A DNA stretch of 51,898 nucleotides from Verrucomicrobiales bacterium (GCA_005793375.1 SXSK01000154.1:1-51898), one strand, 5' to 3'; counted from the stretch's first letter, positions 11,855 to 22,069 are shown. Notes: generated from the sequence alone by a model not told the origin. Made by a program: numbers and translations.

Positions 11855-13306
11855 TCAAGCGAGGATGCCTGTGGCGACGTCGCCGCTGATGTCGGTAAGG
11901 CGAAAATCGCGGCCTGCGTAACGGTACGTCAATCGTTCGTGATTTAGACCCAGCAGAGCTAGAATTGTCGCGTGGAGGTCGTGGATATGAAGTTTGTTCT
12001 CCACAGCATACCATCCATAATCGTCGGTGGCACCATAAGCAACGCCTGGTTTTACACCGGCGCCTGCCATCCACATCGTAAATCCTTCTGGGTTGTGATC
12101 GCGTCCGTCTCGGCCACCTTGGGCAGCGGGAGTCCGGCCAAATTCGCCGCCCCATAACACCAAGGTATCCTGGAGTAATCCAGTGGCCCTTAAGTCTTGA
12201 AGCAAACCGGCGATGGGTTGATCGACCTCGGCGGCATTTTTCGAGTGACCCTTTCGCAGGTCCCCGTGCTGATCCCATTGCACGTCACCGTCGCTGTGTG
12301 TGACTTGAATGAATCGCACACCACGTTCGGCAAAGCGTCGAGCCAGGAGGCATTGATGTCCAAAGTTCGCAGTCACTTTGGAATCTAAGCCGTAAAGTCT
12401 GCGCGTGGCCTCCGATTCACCGGAGATGTCCTGGGCTTCGGGCATGGATTGTTGCATGCGGAAGGCTAGTTCGAATGAACTGATGCGGCCTTCGAGCGCC
12501 GGGTTCTCGTTGGCGCGTCGCAGGTGGTCTCGGTTGATATCACCCAGGAAATCCAGTTGGGCTCGTTGTTGAGCGGTGGTGAGTCTAGGATTGTGGATGT
12601 GACGGACAAGGGCTTGTCCTGCGGGGACCGTTGCATTGCCGAGTGGGGTACCTTGGCAGGCTGCAGGAAGGAACGCCGCTCCCCAATTGTTGACTCCGCC
12701 GTGGGCGAGTGTCGGGCAGATAGTGATGAATCCTGGTAGATTCTGGTTTTCGGTTCCCAGCCCGTAGGTGATCCAGGACCCCATACTGGGCCGGACAAAA
12801 TTATCACTGCCAGTATGAAGTTTGAGCAGGGCTCCACCGTGAGCGGCGTTGGTGCCGTGCACCGAGCGTAAAACGCAGAGCTCATCCACGCATCGCGCGA
12901 CATGCGGAAAGAGTTCGCTCACGGGAAGACCACTTTGGCCATGGTTCTTGAACTTCCATGGCGACTTGAGCAATTCCGATGTTGGAGCGAATTGCACCCG
13001 CGGTTTTTGACCGGGATAGGGTTTGCCATCGTCGCGATCGAGGAGTGGTTTGGGATCGAAAGTGTCTACCTGAGACGGCCCGCCCTTCATGAACAGGAAG
13101 ATCACCCGTTTGGCTCGTGGCGTGAAATGCGGGAAGCGAGGCGACAGTGGATTGGTCGTATTGCTGCCGCCGCGCTGCGTGGTATTTCCGGATGCCGATT
13201 CCGCCATTAATGCGGACGCTGCGAGCCAGCCGAAGCCTGCTGCGGATGTCTCTAGGAGGCGACGGCGAGAGAGTCGGTGCTGGAGCAAACGGTGGGGAAG
13301 ATTCAC
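11855..13306 (-). CDS. DUF1501 protein (Tat-exported, alkaline-phosphatase-like fold)
   Basis: A 483-residue protein with an N-terminal Tat motif (LSRRRLLETSA, residues 12-22). DUF1501 hallmarks follow: FLFMKGGPSQVDTFDPKPLL, WGGEFGRTPAAQGG, GRDHNPEGFTMWMAGAGVK and a C-terminal HDLHATILALLGL. These proteins accompany DUF1549/DUF1553 proteins in Planctomycetes and Verrucomicrobia; the domain is related to alkaline phosphatase/sulfatase enzymes. Its start lies 9 nt after the stop of the DUF1549 gene, so they form one operon. The actual substrate is unknown. A role in processing imported or exported polysaccharide-derived material is commonly proposed. Confidence 0.93.
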   Translation of the reverse strand: MNLPHRLLQHRLSRRRLLETSAAGFGWLAASALMAESASGNTTQRGGSNTTNPLSPRFPHFTPRAKRVIFLFMKGGPSQVDTFDPKPLLDRDDGKPYPGQKPRVQFAPTSELLKSPWKFKNHGQSGLPVSELFPHVARCVDELCVLRSVHGTNAAHGGALLKLHTGSDNFVRPSMGSWITYGLGTENQNLPGFITICPTLAHGGVNNWGAAFLPAACQGTPLGNATVPAGQALVRHIHNPRLTTAQQRAQLDFLGDINRDHLRRANENPALEGRISSFELAFRMQQSMPEAQDISGESEATRRLYGLDSKVTANFGHQCLLARRFAERGVRFIQVTHSDGDVQWDQHGDLRKGHSKNAAEVDQPIAGLLQDLRATGLLQDTLVLWGGEFGRTPAAQGGRDGRDHNPEGFTMWMAGAGVKPGVAYGATDDYGWYAVENKLHIHDLHATILALLGLNHERLTYRYAGRDFRLTDISGDVATGILA

Positions 13307-13315
13307 GCGCCGGAA

Positions 13316-15514
13316 TTAGTTGAGGTAGATGAATTCGTTCGCTGCCAATAGGCTGTGACAAAGTGTGGTCCAAGCCTCCAGACGATGTGTCTTGGGGTCG
13401 AATTGGTTGGAACCAGATGGGAATTCTTTGAGGAACTGTGCGGATCGAAGCCGTTCTATTTCGGTGGGTGGACGTCCCAAGGCTTTCAGGTAGGCGGCGA
13501 TTAGGCGTTGGTCGTCGGCGGTGGGGTGGTCGGCAAGCAGGGTTGCCGCGAAACGAGCGGCGGCTTGGTAGACCAAATCGCTGTTCATTAAGAGCAGTGC
13601 CTGCGGAGCGACGACCGTGGCCACGCGGTTTCCGTTGGGTACCGCGGGGTCTGGGTAGTCGAATTGTTCGAACCAATCGTACAGATGATTCCGGACCACC
13701 GGCATATAGATCGCCCGCCGTTGGCTTTCGTAAGTGGTGGTGTCTTTGGAGGTATGATTGAAGAAGAATTCGCGGTTCTTGATCGGAATGGTTTTGCCTC
13801 CGATTGAAAGCTCCAGTGTTCCGGCAATTGTGAGTAAAGCGTCTCGAATTTCTTCGGCTTCCAACCGGCGCGAGGGGAATTCTGAATACCATCTGTTTTC
13901 AGAGTCAATCCGATGGGATTCAGGCCTTGGATTCGTGGCCATTTGGTAGGTGCTCGAGAGCACAATGAGCCGATGCAATGACTTAATGCTCCAGCCGTCG
14001 GCCATAAATCGATGGGCCAGCCAGTCGAGCAACTCAGGATGAGACGGTCGCTCGCCCAAATGCCCGAAATTATCGGTGCTGGAGACCAGACCACGGCCGA
14101 AATGCCATCGCCAGATGCGATTGACTAAGACTCGGGCGGTGAGAGGGTGAGACGGATTGGTAAGCCATTGGGCGAATTCCAAGCGACCGCTTTGGGAAGG
14201 GCTAAAGTGAGGCGCTTTAGCGACGGCGGTCATGGCGCTGGGAACACCGCGGGAAACGGGCTTGCCGAGGGACAGATGGCTGCCCCGAACGTGAACTGGG
14301 AGGGTCAGGGACAGGTTGGTACGCTCCGTCACCCCCATGGTACTGGGCAACTCCGGGGAATTTTCCTCCAATTGTTTGAGCGTGGCGCGGAGTTTTTCCA
14401 AATCGGCCAACTGGTTGGTTGGATAGAATTTTTCCGGTTTGGCGGGGAGGGCATTGCTGGGGCTGGCTGTCAGCAGTTGTCGATTGGCAACGGCTACGAA
14501 GTTGGAGATGGACAGTTTCTGATCCGAGATTCGGCGTTCGTGGAGTTCCTGGGTACGCTGTTCTTCGGGATTGGCGACCACAGGTTCGTGCCATTTGGCG
14601 ATGGTCGCCAAGTCATCCATCGTGTGAGTGCTCTTTAGAATCGCAGCAAGCGCGTAGTAGTCCTCGGTCGGAATCGGGTCAAATTTGTGATCGTGACAGC
14701 GAGCGCATCCCATTGTCATTCCAAGGAACGTTCGGCCCAAGGTGTCGATTTGTTCATCGATTATATCCATCTCCAATTTCATCTTATCCGGCTCGGCGAG
14801 CAATTTCGGCCCGAGCGATAAGAAACCCAGCGCCGTCAAGCGCTCGTGTCGAACGGTGATGGACTCCGCTGTTGGCAGCAAATCCCCGGCGAGCTGTTCC
14901 GTAAGAAACTGGTTGTAGGGTTTGTCTTGGTTGAACGAATGGACGACGTAGTCGCGATAGCGCCACGCATTGCCGAATGCCACGTTTTCATCCAGGCCAT
15001 TGGAATCGGCATAACGAGCGACATCCAGCCAATGGCGTCCCCATCGGATGCCATACTGTGGCGATTGTATGAGTCGTTCGACGGCGCGCGTGGAGGCATC
15101 TGCCGAAGTATCAGCCAGAAAGGCGTCGATTTCTGCCGGAGCGGGTGGAAGTCCGGTGAGATCGAAACTGACGCGGCGGATCCATGTGCGCCGGTCCGCA
15201 GGTTCGGCGGGCTCCAGGTTTTTCGATTCCAGGGCGGACAAAATGAAGACATCGATGGGGGAACGCACCCAAGCGATTTTCTTTACCGATGGGAGCGAGG
15301 GGTTGGTCACCGGCTGGAAAGCCCAAAAGTCTGAGCCGACCGATGCGGGCTTTGCTGAATGGACAGATCGATCTGAGGCTGGGCCACTTTGGGTTGGCGT
15401 AGGAATTTCGGCCCTGGCGTCAACGAAGGCGACACTGAGAAAGATGCCAATATTCCAAAACCAACAGGCCCCCGGGAGCGGGTGTCGTGCTGATGCGCTG
15501 AGTTGTTGGAGCAT
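13316..15514 (-). CDS. DUF1549/DUF1553 exported protein with a CxxCH haem motif
   Basis: 732 residues from the ATG at 15514, chosen because it gives a clean signal peptide ending VDARA; an upstream start adds 15 residues. DUF1549 is marked by WVRSPIDVFILSALE, FDLTGLPP and WGRHWLDVARYADSNG. A CARCH motif (about residue 270, MGCARCHDHKFDPIP) suggests covalent haem c. The DUF1553 part carries LTARVLVNRIWRWHFGRG and LHRLIVLSSTYQM. The N-terminal Planctomycete cytochrome C domain often found in these proteins is absent. First gene of the operon with the DUF1501 protein. Role unknown; probably periplasmic redox or polysaccharide-related. Confidence 0.92.
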   Translation of the reverse strand: MLQQLSASARHPLPGACWFWNIGIFLSVAFVDARAEIPTPTQSGPASDRSVHSAKPASVGSDFWAFQPVTNPSLPSVKKIAWVRSPIDVFILSALESKNLEPAEPADRRTWIRRVSFDLTGLPPAPAEIDAFLADTSADASTRAVERLIQSPQYGIRWGRHWLDVARYADSNGLDENVAFGNAWRYRDYVVHSFNQDKPYNQFLTEQLAGDLLPTAESITVRHERLTALGFLSLGPKLLAEPDKMKLEMDIIDEQIDTLGRTFLGMTMGCARCHDHKFDPIPTEDYYALAAILKSTHTMDDLATIAKWHEPVVANPEEQRTQELHERRISDQKLSISNFVAVANRQLLTASPSNALPAKPEKFYPTNQLADLEKLRATLKQLEENSPELPSTMGVTERTNLSLTLPVHVRGSHLSLGKPVSRGVPSAMTAVAKAPHFSPSQSGRLEFAQWLTNPSHPLTARVLVNRIWRWHFGRGLVSSTDNFGHLGERPSHPELLDWLAHRFMADGWSIKSLHRLIVLSSTYQMATNPRPESHRIDSENRWYSEFPSRRLEAEEIRDALLTIAGTLELSIGGKTIPIKNREFFFNHTSKDTTTYESQRRAIYMPVVRNHLYDWFEQFDYPDPAVPNGNRVATVVAPQALLLMNSDLVYQAAARFAATLLADHPTADDQRLIAAYLKALGRPPTEIERLRSAQFLKEFPSGSNQFDPKTHRLEAWTTLCHSLLAANEFIYLN

Positions 15515-15611
15515 GAGTCTCAAGGTCCAGTGGTATTCAACGCCGGTGGTGTCGATCATTCAATCTCAAACGGCTTTGAAACGATGCCAACCTGTGTTTA
15601 CCGTTTCCTTA

Positions 15612-17012
15612 ATGACCCAGTTTTCCAAGAGGGATCGGCGCGATTTCGTCCGTTCCACGGCTGCAGGGCTTGCTGTGGCCACGCTTTGGAAGTTGCCACG
15701 GACGCTAGGGGCAACTTCCAGCAGCGGTAAGGACTTGCGATTGGCGCCGTTCCGATTTGATGTCACGCCGCCGATTGGCCACGGGTGTTGTGGTGGGTGG
15801 ATCACGCCGATCCAGGTGGTGGATGATCCTATGGAGGCAGTCGGTTTTGTGCTGACGGGAGTAGGAGATCCCATAGTAATTTGTGCGGTGGACTGGACAG
15901 GATTATTAAACGAGGCCCACGTGGCTTGGCGGAAGGCGCTGGCAAGTGCTGCCGGAACCTCCATCGATCGTGTCAGCGTTCATTGTGTTCACCAGCACAA
16001 TGCGCCATTTGCCTGTATCGAAGCGCAACGATTAGTCGAAGCCCATGGGTTGCCACCCATGCTGGATGTTGCGTTTTTCGGCCGCTGTCTGGCGAAGGCC
16101 AGCAACGCGGTTCTCGACGCATTAAAATCGTTGCAACCCGTGACGCACATCGCGGTGGGTGAGGCCCCGGTTGAGAAGGTGGCCGGCAATCGGCGGATTC
16201 TAGGGCCCGACGGAAGCGTGATATCCATGCGTGGCAGCGCGTCGAAGGATGCCGAGCACCGTGAACTTCCGGAAGGCTTGATTGACCGCCAGCTCAAGAC
16301 GGTGGCGTTCTACCATGGTGAGAAGAAGTTGGCGTCCTGCCACTACTACGCTTGTCATCCGATGAGCTATTATGGGGACGGGCGTGCTACGGCGGACTTT
16401 TGCGGTCTCGCCCGTCGCCGACGACAGGAAGACGAACCGGACTGTCTGCATCTCTATTTCAACGGGTGCGGGGGCAATATTGCGGCGGGCAAATACAACG
16501 ATGGCTCCAAAGAGATGCGACCAATTCTCATGGAGCGTGTCTACCAGGGCATTGTGGCGTCGGAGCGTAACCTAAAAAGAGAACGAGTGGATCAGGTTCG
16601 TTGGGCGATACAGGACATCTTGCCGGAAACCGATCCGAAGTATGACGTCGACAAGATCCTGGCTCAGATCGCAGACAAGAACCGATCTGTGGTCGAGCGC
16701 AACCGTCCGGCGTACGTGGTCAGCTGGATCCGGCGATGCGCGAAACGGATACCGATTACATTGAGTGCCCTACACATCAATGGCGCATCCCTGTTGCATC
16801 TCCCAGCCGAGGCGTTTGTCGAGTATCAGTTGAAGGCTCAACGGATGGCTTCAGAGCGGTTTGTGGCCTGCGCGGCTTATGGCGATGGCGGTCCCTGGTA
16901 CTTGCCTACGGCTGAAGCGTTTTCTCAGGGTGGGTATGAAGTCAGTGTTTCCTGGTGTGGACCAGGGATCGATGCGGTTTTGACCCGTGGTATCCAATCG
17001 TTGATGGCGTAA
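15612..17012 (+). CDS. Exported neutral ceramidase-like protein
   Basis: 466 residues from ATG 15612; the frame is open much further upstream but overlaps the divergent gene, and this start gives a Tat-like signal (KRDRRDFVRSTAAGLAVAT). The body begins APFRFDVTPPIGHG and contains VHCVHQHNAPF, YYACHPMSYYGDGR and FNGCGGNIAAGKYN. This resembles the N-terminal zinc-hydrolase domain of neutral/alkaline ceramidases, where such His residues bind zinc. It is shorter than true ceramidases and lacks the C-terminal beta-sandwich. The substrate may be a lipid or glycan amide; I cannot tell. It is divergent from the DUF1549 operon with about 97 bp between starts. Confidence 0.7.
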   Translation: MTQFSKRDRRDFVRSTAAGLAVATLWKLPRTLGATSSSGKDLRLAPFRFDVTPPIGHGCCGGWITPIQVVDDPMEAVGFVLTGVGDPIVICAVDWTGLLNEAHVAWRKALASAAGTSIDRVSVHCVHQHNAPFACIEAQRLVEAHGLPPMLDVAFFGRCLAKASNAVLDALKSLQPVTHIAVGEAPVEKVAGNRRILGPDGSVISMRGSASKDAEHRELPEGLIDRQLKTVAFYHGEKKLASCHYYACHPMSYYGDGRATADFCGLARRRRQEDEPDCLHLYFNGCGGNIAAGKYNDGSKEMRPILMERVYQGIVASERNLKRERVDQVRWAIQDILPETDPKYDVDKILAQIADKNRSVVERNRPAYVVSWIRRCAKRIPITLSALHINGASLLHLPAEAFVEYQLKAQRMASERFVACAAYGDGGPWYLPTAEAFSQGGYEVSVSWCGPGIDAVLTRGIQSLMA

Positions 17013-17096
17013 ATCGCTGTTTTGGATTGCTGGTGGCCCAGGGAACGGCGTGTGAATTACGGTAGTATTTCACATTGGCTTTAGTTCTATCCGTTT

Positions 17097-17684
17097 TCAC
17101 TTCCGTCCATGAAGGTTGCGCAGTGTTGTCGCGAAGTTTCTGGAGCTGGCACCGCGCGAGAAGGTGCGACACGACCGCTCCAGTCGTGTCAAGATTGCCT
17201 CAAACTCAGCCTCACTTAGGGGGTAGGTTCCTAGGATCAAGGCGCATGCCTGCCACAGATAATCGTGAGTGAACCCCAGACTTTTCCCGTCCGGTCGTCG
17301 TCGGAGGGTTGACACGATTTCCCTCAGCTCTTCGTCGCGAGGTTCGCCGAAGAGGTTGGCCAGCTCAACGATATGGAGGTCGAACAGGGCGAAGCAGGCA
17401 TTGTATGCCTTGGGATGGGCACCGAGTTCCGGCGGAACCTTGTCACCACGCAAGAGCGACTTGAGGGAATCGACATGCCATGTATGACTCGAGTCACCCC
17501 AGAACAAGAAAATATCCGACCGATGAAAATGCTTCGGGATTTCCAATCGAGCAGCCTTGGGATCGACGACTGGGACTGCCACGTGTGGCATCACCTTGAA
17601 ATCTGGTGGATTTGAACCAAAAGCTTGACGCAAGTTGGGGTGAAGTTCTACGGGATCGAATAGTTCTTCTGGAAAATTACTCAT
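17097..17684 (-). CDS. Uncharacterised 195-aa protein
   Basis: I do not recognise this protein. The ATG at 17684 (MSNFPEELFD) is the best start; upstream in-frame codons look non-coding. It is soluble, with no signal or membrane segment. Features seen: HFHRSDIFLFWGDSSHTWH near residues 60-78, a helical middle (YNACFALFDLHIVELANLF) and a basic C-terminus ending NFATTLRNLHGRK. It lies downstream of the class-V aminotransferase on the same strand with a 113-bp gap, so it may be transcribed separately. Confidence 0.6.
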   Translation of the reverse strand: MSNFPEELFDPVELHPNLRQAFGSNPPDFKVMPHVAVPVVDPKAARLEIPKHFHRSDIFLFWGDSSHTWHVDSLKSLLRGDKVPPELGAHPKAYNACFALFDLHIVELANLFGEPRDEELREIVSTLRRRPDGKSLGFTHDYLWQACALILGTYPLSEAEFEAILTRLERSCRTFSRGASSRNFATTLRNLHGRK

Positions 17685-17797
17685 GAGACTTTGTTGGCTG
17701 GACAGCGGGGCTGTTGCGAGTTCAGCGTCAGTCGATTGATTTGCGAACGTTGCGCACGAACTCTGAAGGGTAACGATGGGTTGGCATCTGAGGTAAC

Positions 17798-18922
17798 TCA
17801 AACCAATTTCTGGAGTGCCGCTAACAGCCGTTCGACATCGTTGGAGGTATTGTAGCCGTGAAGGGCGATTCGGATGCGGCCGGCGTGGTGCATGACGTGG
17901 ATTTGTTCGCGTTCCAATGCCGCATTGATCGCGGCGGAATTGTGGTGGCGAAAGGCTAGAATACCCGTTGGGAGACTGGGCTGGTGAGGCGCCAACGCCA
18001 GGATCCCCAGTTCGGAGAGTCCTCGATGGGCCTGTGCGACCAACGGATCGGCATGTGCCGAGATGGCTTCGATCCCGATGGATTCCAGGTATCGTAGTGA
18101 CGCGTTGAGGGCGTAAAGGGAAACGAAGTTGGGCATGCCCACGGAGAAACTGGCAGCGCCGACTTTGGTGATGGCGCGGTCGAATCGATCCGGTTCAAAG
18201 GCGTTGGTTAGGTGGAACCATCCCCCCGCATGCGTGGTGAGTCGCGACGCTTGGTGGTGTGGGATGCCAATGATGCAGCCACCGTGGATTCCCAGGGTCC
18301 ACTTATGGGTACTGGAAATGACAATATCCGTATCAGAACAATCCAGAGCGACTCGGCCGAGCGCTTGAGTGACGTCCACGGAGATGACGGCGTGAGGTGC
18401 GTGCCTGCGAATGGTCTCGCGCAAGGGAGCCCAATCAATGCGGAACCCATTATAGAAACTCACCAGAGAGACTTGAACCAGGCGGGTGTGTTCGTTGAGG
18501 AGCGGTACCAGCTGAGGCAAATGGAGTTGGCCATTTTCAGTCTTCCAGAGTCGGACGGTCGGTGGTCGAATGGCTGTCATCCACGGTGTGGTACCGGCCG
18601 GGAAATCGATATCGGTGACAACGACCTCATCGAGTGGCCGGAGGTCCAGCGCCGTGGAAAGCAGGTTGAACGCCTCGGAACTGCAGGAGCAGAAAGCGAC
18701 CTCCGAAGGTTGGAGGCCGATTAGGCGGGCGCTGACTTCGCGACATGCCTCGACTTGGGCGAAATGAGGATCGCGGCCTTTCATTCCCAGTTGTTTATCG
18801 CGCCAGTATTGCTGAATGGCCTCGCCGACGCATTGAGGCGGGATACTTTCAGCGGCGGTATTGAGGTACGTCATTCCTTGCAGGGCGGGGAAATCCTGAA
18901 AACGGCTTTCGGTAGTGAGCAT
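17798..18922 (-). CDS. Class-V aminotransferase / cysteine desulfurase-like enzyme
   Basis: A PLP enzyme of 374 residues from the ATG at 18922; the longer frame upstream is not protein-like. It opens with MTYLNTAAESIPP, the typical start of the fold. The PLP-binding elements are Asp183 in SVDVTQALG and the Schiff-base Lys207 in SSTHKW. The cysteine-loop of true desulfurases is not evident, so it may be an isopenicillin-N-epimerase-like or kynureninase-like aminotransferase instead. No Fe-S or sulfur-transfer partner is adjacent. Substrate unassigned. Confidence 0.85.
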   Translation of the reverse strand: MLTTESRFQDFPALQGMTYLNTAAESIPPQCVGEAIQQYWRDKQLGMKGRDPHFAQVEACREVSARLIGLQPSEVAFCSCSSEAFNLLSTALDLRPLDEVVVTDIDFPAGTTPWMTAIRPPTVRLWKTENGQLHLPQLVPLLNEHTRLVQVSLVSFYNGFRIDWAPLRETIRRHAPHAVISVDVTQALGRVALDCSDTDIVISSTHKWTLGIHGGCIIGIPHHQASRLTTHAGGWFHLTNAFEPDRFDRAITKVGAASFSVGMPNFVSLYALNASLRYLESIGIEAISAHADPLVAQAHRGLSELGILALAPHQPSLPTGILAFRHHNSAAINAALEREQIHVMHHAGRIRIALHGYNTSNDVERLLAALQKLV

Positions 18923-19034
18923 GTTAGAAGTGTGAGCTGATTTGATGCGAAGTTTAGTAATCGAATTCGAGTTGGCCAGCGGATGACACCGGTGCAGGTT
19001 TCTGGGTGTGGACTTTGCTTTCTGCGTCGACGCA

Positions 19035-19056
19035 GGAGAATCGAAGGAGAATCGAA
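19035..19056. repeat. Tandem 11-bp duplication
   Basis: GGAGAATCGAA occurs twice back to back (19035-19045 and 19046-19056) in the 191-bp gap between the aminotransferase and FG-GAP genes. It is probably a recent slippage event. Confidence 0.8.
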
Positions 19057-19113
19057 GTTGCTTTGTTCGGCAACGGAGTCTTTTCTCTGGGGTTTCAGAT
19101 TGTGCGACCGGCC

Positions 19114-21972
19114 TCATGGGTTGAGGGGTTTTCCGAGGCAATGCAGGCGTCCGTCTTCCGTTGGAACCAGGATTTCTGGTGTGCCATCCCCGTTGAGGTC
19201 CGAGAGGATGGGGCTGCCCACCCGGCTTGCGAGGTCCAGGCTCCACAGAACTGAACACGACCCGCGGACATCCTTGAGTGCGTAGAGTTTTCCATCGCCT
19301 CCACCCAGGAGAATTTCGATTTGGCCATCGCCATCGAGATCTGCGGAGGCGAAATCCTGGTCAGAGTTTTGGTTGTGGCCAGGCATTCCTCCCACGGGTG
19401 AAGGAATCTGAAAACTCCAACGGATGTGTGCCGCGCGGTTTCGGTGGCTCGGAGCATCGGAGGATGGACAAATTGGGCATTTTTTGGAGGCGGGCTCAGC
19501 GTCAAATGCGGTCAGAGTTCCATCGGCTTGCGCTGTCACGATTTCGACCGAACCGTTGCCATCTAAGTCCGCCAGGGACGCATGATTCCTGGGTGTTGTG
19601 TCGCGGCTGGCCCCCCAATGCCAGATGGGGTTGCCTTCGAGATCAACGAGATAATTCACGGCATAGGCTCGGCTTAGAAACACTTTCGGTGGCAGATTGC
19701 CCGGCTGCGGAACGAGCAATGGCGTCGAAAATGCAGGCCAGTGACCGCGAAGACTGGTGGTGAGGTCGAACGGCTCCACCAGCACACGATTGTCGCGGAC
19801 GCTGAGAATTCCGTAAAAGTTTTCGGACAATGCGATCAAATCGTCCGTGCCATCGCGGTCGTAATCGAGCACGGCGGATGGGATGTGAAGGACGAATTTG
19901 GTGGTCCGGCCGGGTGGGTTGAATTCGTCGCGAAGCCAGAGTTGGTTGCCTGTTTGGCCATCGAAAGCCACGACGGTGTCACGGCCGAATTTGCGGACAC
20001 ATCGAGCCACAAACCATCGACCTTTCCCTCGCCCCAGGGTACCATTCGGGCCGAGTGCCAACTGGGTGGTATCGGCTGGGGGTTGGAAGCGCTTTTGAAT
20101 TTCGCCCATCCCATTCACGGCAACCACACATGGGCTCCCGTCCGGTTGACGAACGGAGGCCAAGACCTCGTTGGCGCCGTCCCCATCCAAGTCGCACAGA
20201 CTGGCGGTTCCGAGGTGCGTGTAGTAAAGACCATCGGCCTGAGTGAAGCCGGGAGTATTGTGGAGAATCGTTTGTGTGTTTTGGCCATCCGTGGTGATGG
20301 ATAACAACGAGCCTGAGGCCGTGCGCGCGATGATTCGGCGTTGGCCATTCAGCGTTCCGACCAAAGCAGGTGGGGCCATGTACACTGGTTTGGCGGCGAT
20401 GGTGTGACGGAATAGACGGATCTCATTGGATTGAGTGACAAGGGTTGTGCCGTCCCATTTCCACGAAAGGCGATTGGTTGCCAGGAGGGTGGATGCGTTT
20501 CCGGATTCGGAGCCGTTTGCGGGGCGGACTTTCTCCAACCCACCGCCAGGCAGGAGTCTGCAGATCCAACGTTCCGTGGCCAAAGCGAGGATGAATTCCG
20601 CGCGATGGTTAGGGCCTCGGAGCAATGTTGGATTGCAGCCTGAATTGCCACCGACACCGCGCGCTAAACCAGGATCGCAGGCGTGAGAATCGAATTCAGG
20701 TGCGGCATTGGTACTCTGCCAGCGATCCCGAAAACGTTGACCATCCCAACTGGCGATCCGCCAGGCCAATTGATCCTTCAGCAAGAGCTCGGGTCGGCCG
20801 TCGCCATCGAGATCGTCCACTGCTCTGACCTGCAGGTCTGGCTGGTCGAAAAGGCGCTTACCAGACAGCGCATCGACGAGGACGAAATGAGACTTGCCAT
20901 CGTTTTGCTCGTTGGTGATTTGCGCCAGGATTTCGATCCGGCCATCGCCATCCAAATCGATGAACGGATCCGGTGTGGCCCCTTGGAGCTGGACTTGTTG
21001 TTGGTACTGGCTTTCTTCGAGCCCCACGACCTGCCTCCAAGCCTTATGAATGTTGGTTCCATCCCAATGGAGCACCTCGAAACCTGGGATATGCGGATTG
21101 ATGAGCAACAGGGAAGGAAGGTCTCCCGGTCTCAGTGCGACAAGAGCCATGGCGGACGAGTAACTGCGGATGCTGGGGTCCCATCGGGCATAGGATTTCT
21201 GGCGGCCGGTTTCCAGGTCGTAGATCCAAATCTGTTCTTGGCTGACCATGATCAAATCCTCGCGGCCATCACGATCCATGTCCGCAAACAGGTGTTGGGC
21301 GGAGTAAATCACACCTGCCACATCGACTTGGAATCGTCGGCGGGGGCGAGTCAGACCGTCCTCAAAACTCCAAAGGTAACCATGGGCAATCGGCCCGGTG
21401 AGTTCATTGTCCTGGCCGTCCCACCAGTGACAAAACTGCTGACCGCGGACTTTGGGAAGAATCTTTCCGAATCGATGGCGCAAGCCAAATACATTGCGGC
21501 GTCGGCAGAGTTCGGTCTGAACCCCAGACTTACCGTCGACAATGGATGTTCGGATCTCGGTTCCCGTGTCTTCTTCCAACAACAACCCTTGGCTGCCATC
21601 CCCAGCGAAATCTCGGATTTGCAATATCGAAGGCGACCTGAGGCCGGGGAGGCGCCAGAGGGAGGTGCCAGAAATAGAGAGGCAGATTAAGGCATCCTTC
21701 GTGATTCGGAGGATTTCGTCTAGACCATCGCCGTTGACGTCTTCGACGCGGACGGTTTCGGCGGGAAATGTTTTGGCACCCAAGTCCACGGACCAGAGCA
21801 AGCGCGGAGCGACGGCGAGATTGCCTTTAAGTGGCGAATACGCTGATAAGGCCCCATCGCGACGATAGGAAGGCCAATCGTCGACGTCGGCCCTAAGGTC
21901 AATGTCAACCAGGCAGATTGACAGCCCAGTAAGTATTTGGAGGAGATGTCGGAGTGAGGTTTTAATCTGCAT
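19114..21972 (-). CDS. Exported FG-GAP/VCBS beta-propeller protein with ten calcium-type repeats
   Basis: 952 residues from the ATG at 21972 (MQIKTSLRHLLQILTGLSIC, a signal peptide). I count ten copies of the D-x-D/N-x-D/N-G calcium-loop motif: VNGDGLDE, FAGDGSQG, MDRDGRED, LDGDGRIE, LDGDGRPE, LDGDGANE, YDRDGTDD, LDGNGSVE, LDGDGQIE and LNGDGTPE. This is the integrin-alpha-like FG-GAP pattern, usually folding as one or two seven-bladed propellers. It is probably secreted or surface-bound and may bind a ligand or polysaccharide. No enzymatic domain is visible. The start lies 97 bp from the divergent sialidase-like gene, so the two may share a control region. Confidence 0.88.
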   Translation of the reverse strand: MQIKTSLRHLLQILTGLSICLVDIDLRADVDDWPSYRRDGALSAYSPLKGNLAVAPRLLWSVDLGAKTFPAETVRVEDVNGDGLDEILRITKDALICLSISGTSLWRLPGLRSPSILQIRDFAGDGSQGLLLEEDTGTEIRTSIVDGKSGVQTELCRRRNVFGLRHRFGKILPKVRGQQFCHWWDGQDNELTGPIAHGYLWSFEDGLTRPRRRFQVDVAGVIYSAQHLFADMDRDGREDLIMVSQEQIWIYDLETGRQKSYARWDPSIRSYSSAMALVALRPGDLPSLLLINPHIPGFEVLHWDGTNIHKAWRQVVGLEESQYQQQVQLQGATPDPFIDLDGDGRIEILAQITNEQNDGKSHFVLVDALSGKRLFDQPDLQVRAVDDLDGDGRPELLLKDQLAWRIASWDGQRFRDRWQSTNAAPEFDSHACDPGLARGVGGNSGCNPTLLRGPNHRAEFILALATERWICRLLPGGGLEKVRPANGSESGNASTLLATNRLSWKWDGTTLVTQSNEIRLFRHTIAAKPVYMAPPALVGTLNGQRRIIARTASGSLLSITTDGQNTQTILHNTPGFTQADGLYYTHLGTASLCDLDGDGANEVLASVRQPDGSPCVVAVNGMGEIQKRFQPPADTTQLALGPNGTLGRGKGRWFVARCVRKFGRDTVVAFDGQTGNQLWLRDEFNPPGRTTKFVLHIPSAVLDYDRDGTDDLIALSENFYGILSVRDNRVLVEPFDLTTSLRGHWPAFSTPLLVPQPGNLPPKVFLSRAYAVNYLVDLEGNPIWHWGASRDTTPRNHASLADLDGNGSVEIVTAQADGTLTAFDAEPASKKCPICPSSDAPSHRNRAAHIRWSFQIPSPVGGMPGHNQNSDQDFASADLDGDGQIEILLGGGDGKLYALKDVRGSCSVLWSLDLASRVGSPILSDLNGDGTPEILVPTEDGRLHCLGKPLNP

Positions 21973-22069
21973 TGAAAAGTGCGGTTTCAGCCCAAGTTCC
22001 GTCAAGCGATCGGTTTTGCGGTTGGTTGCTTGCCATGGGCGTGTGATCCATGCGCCAATCCCCTGCATC

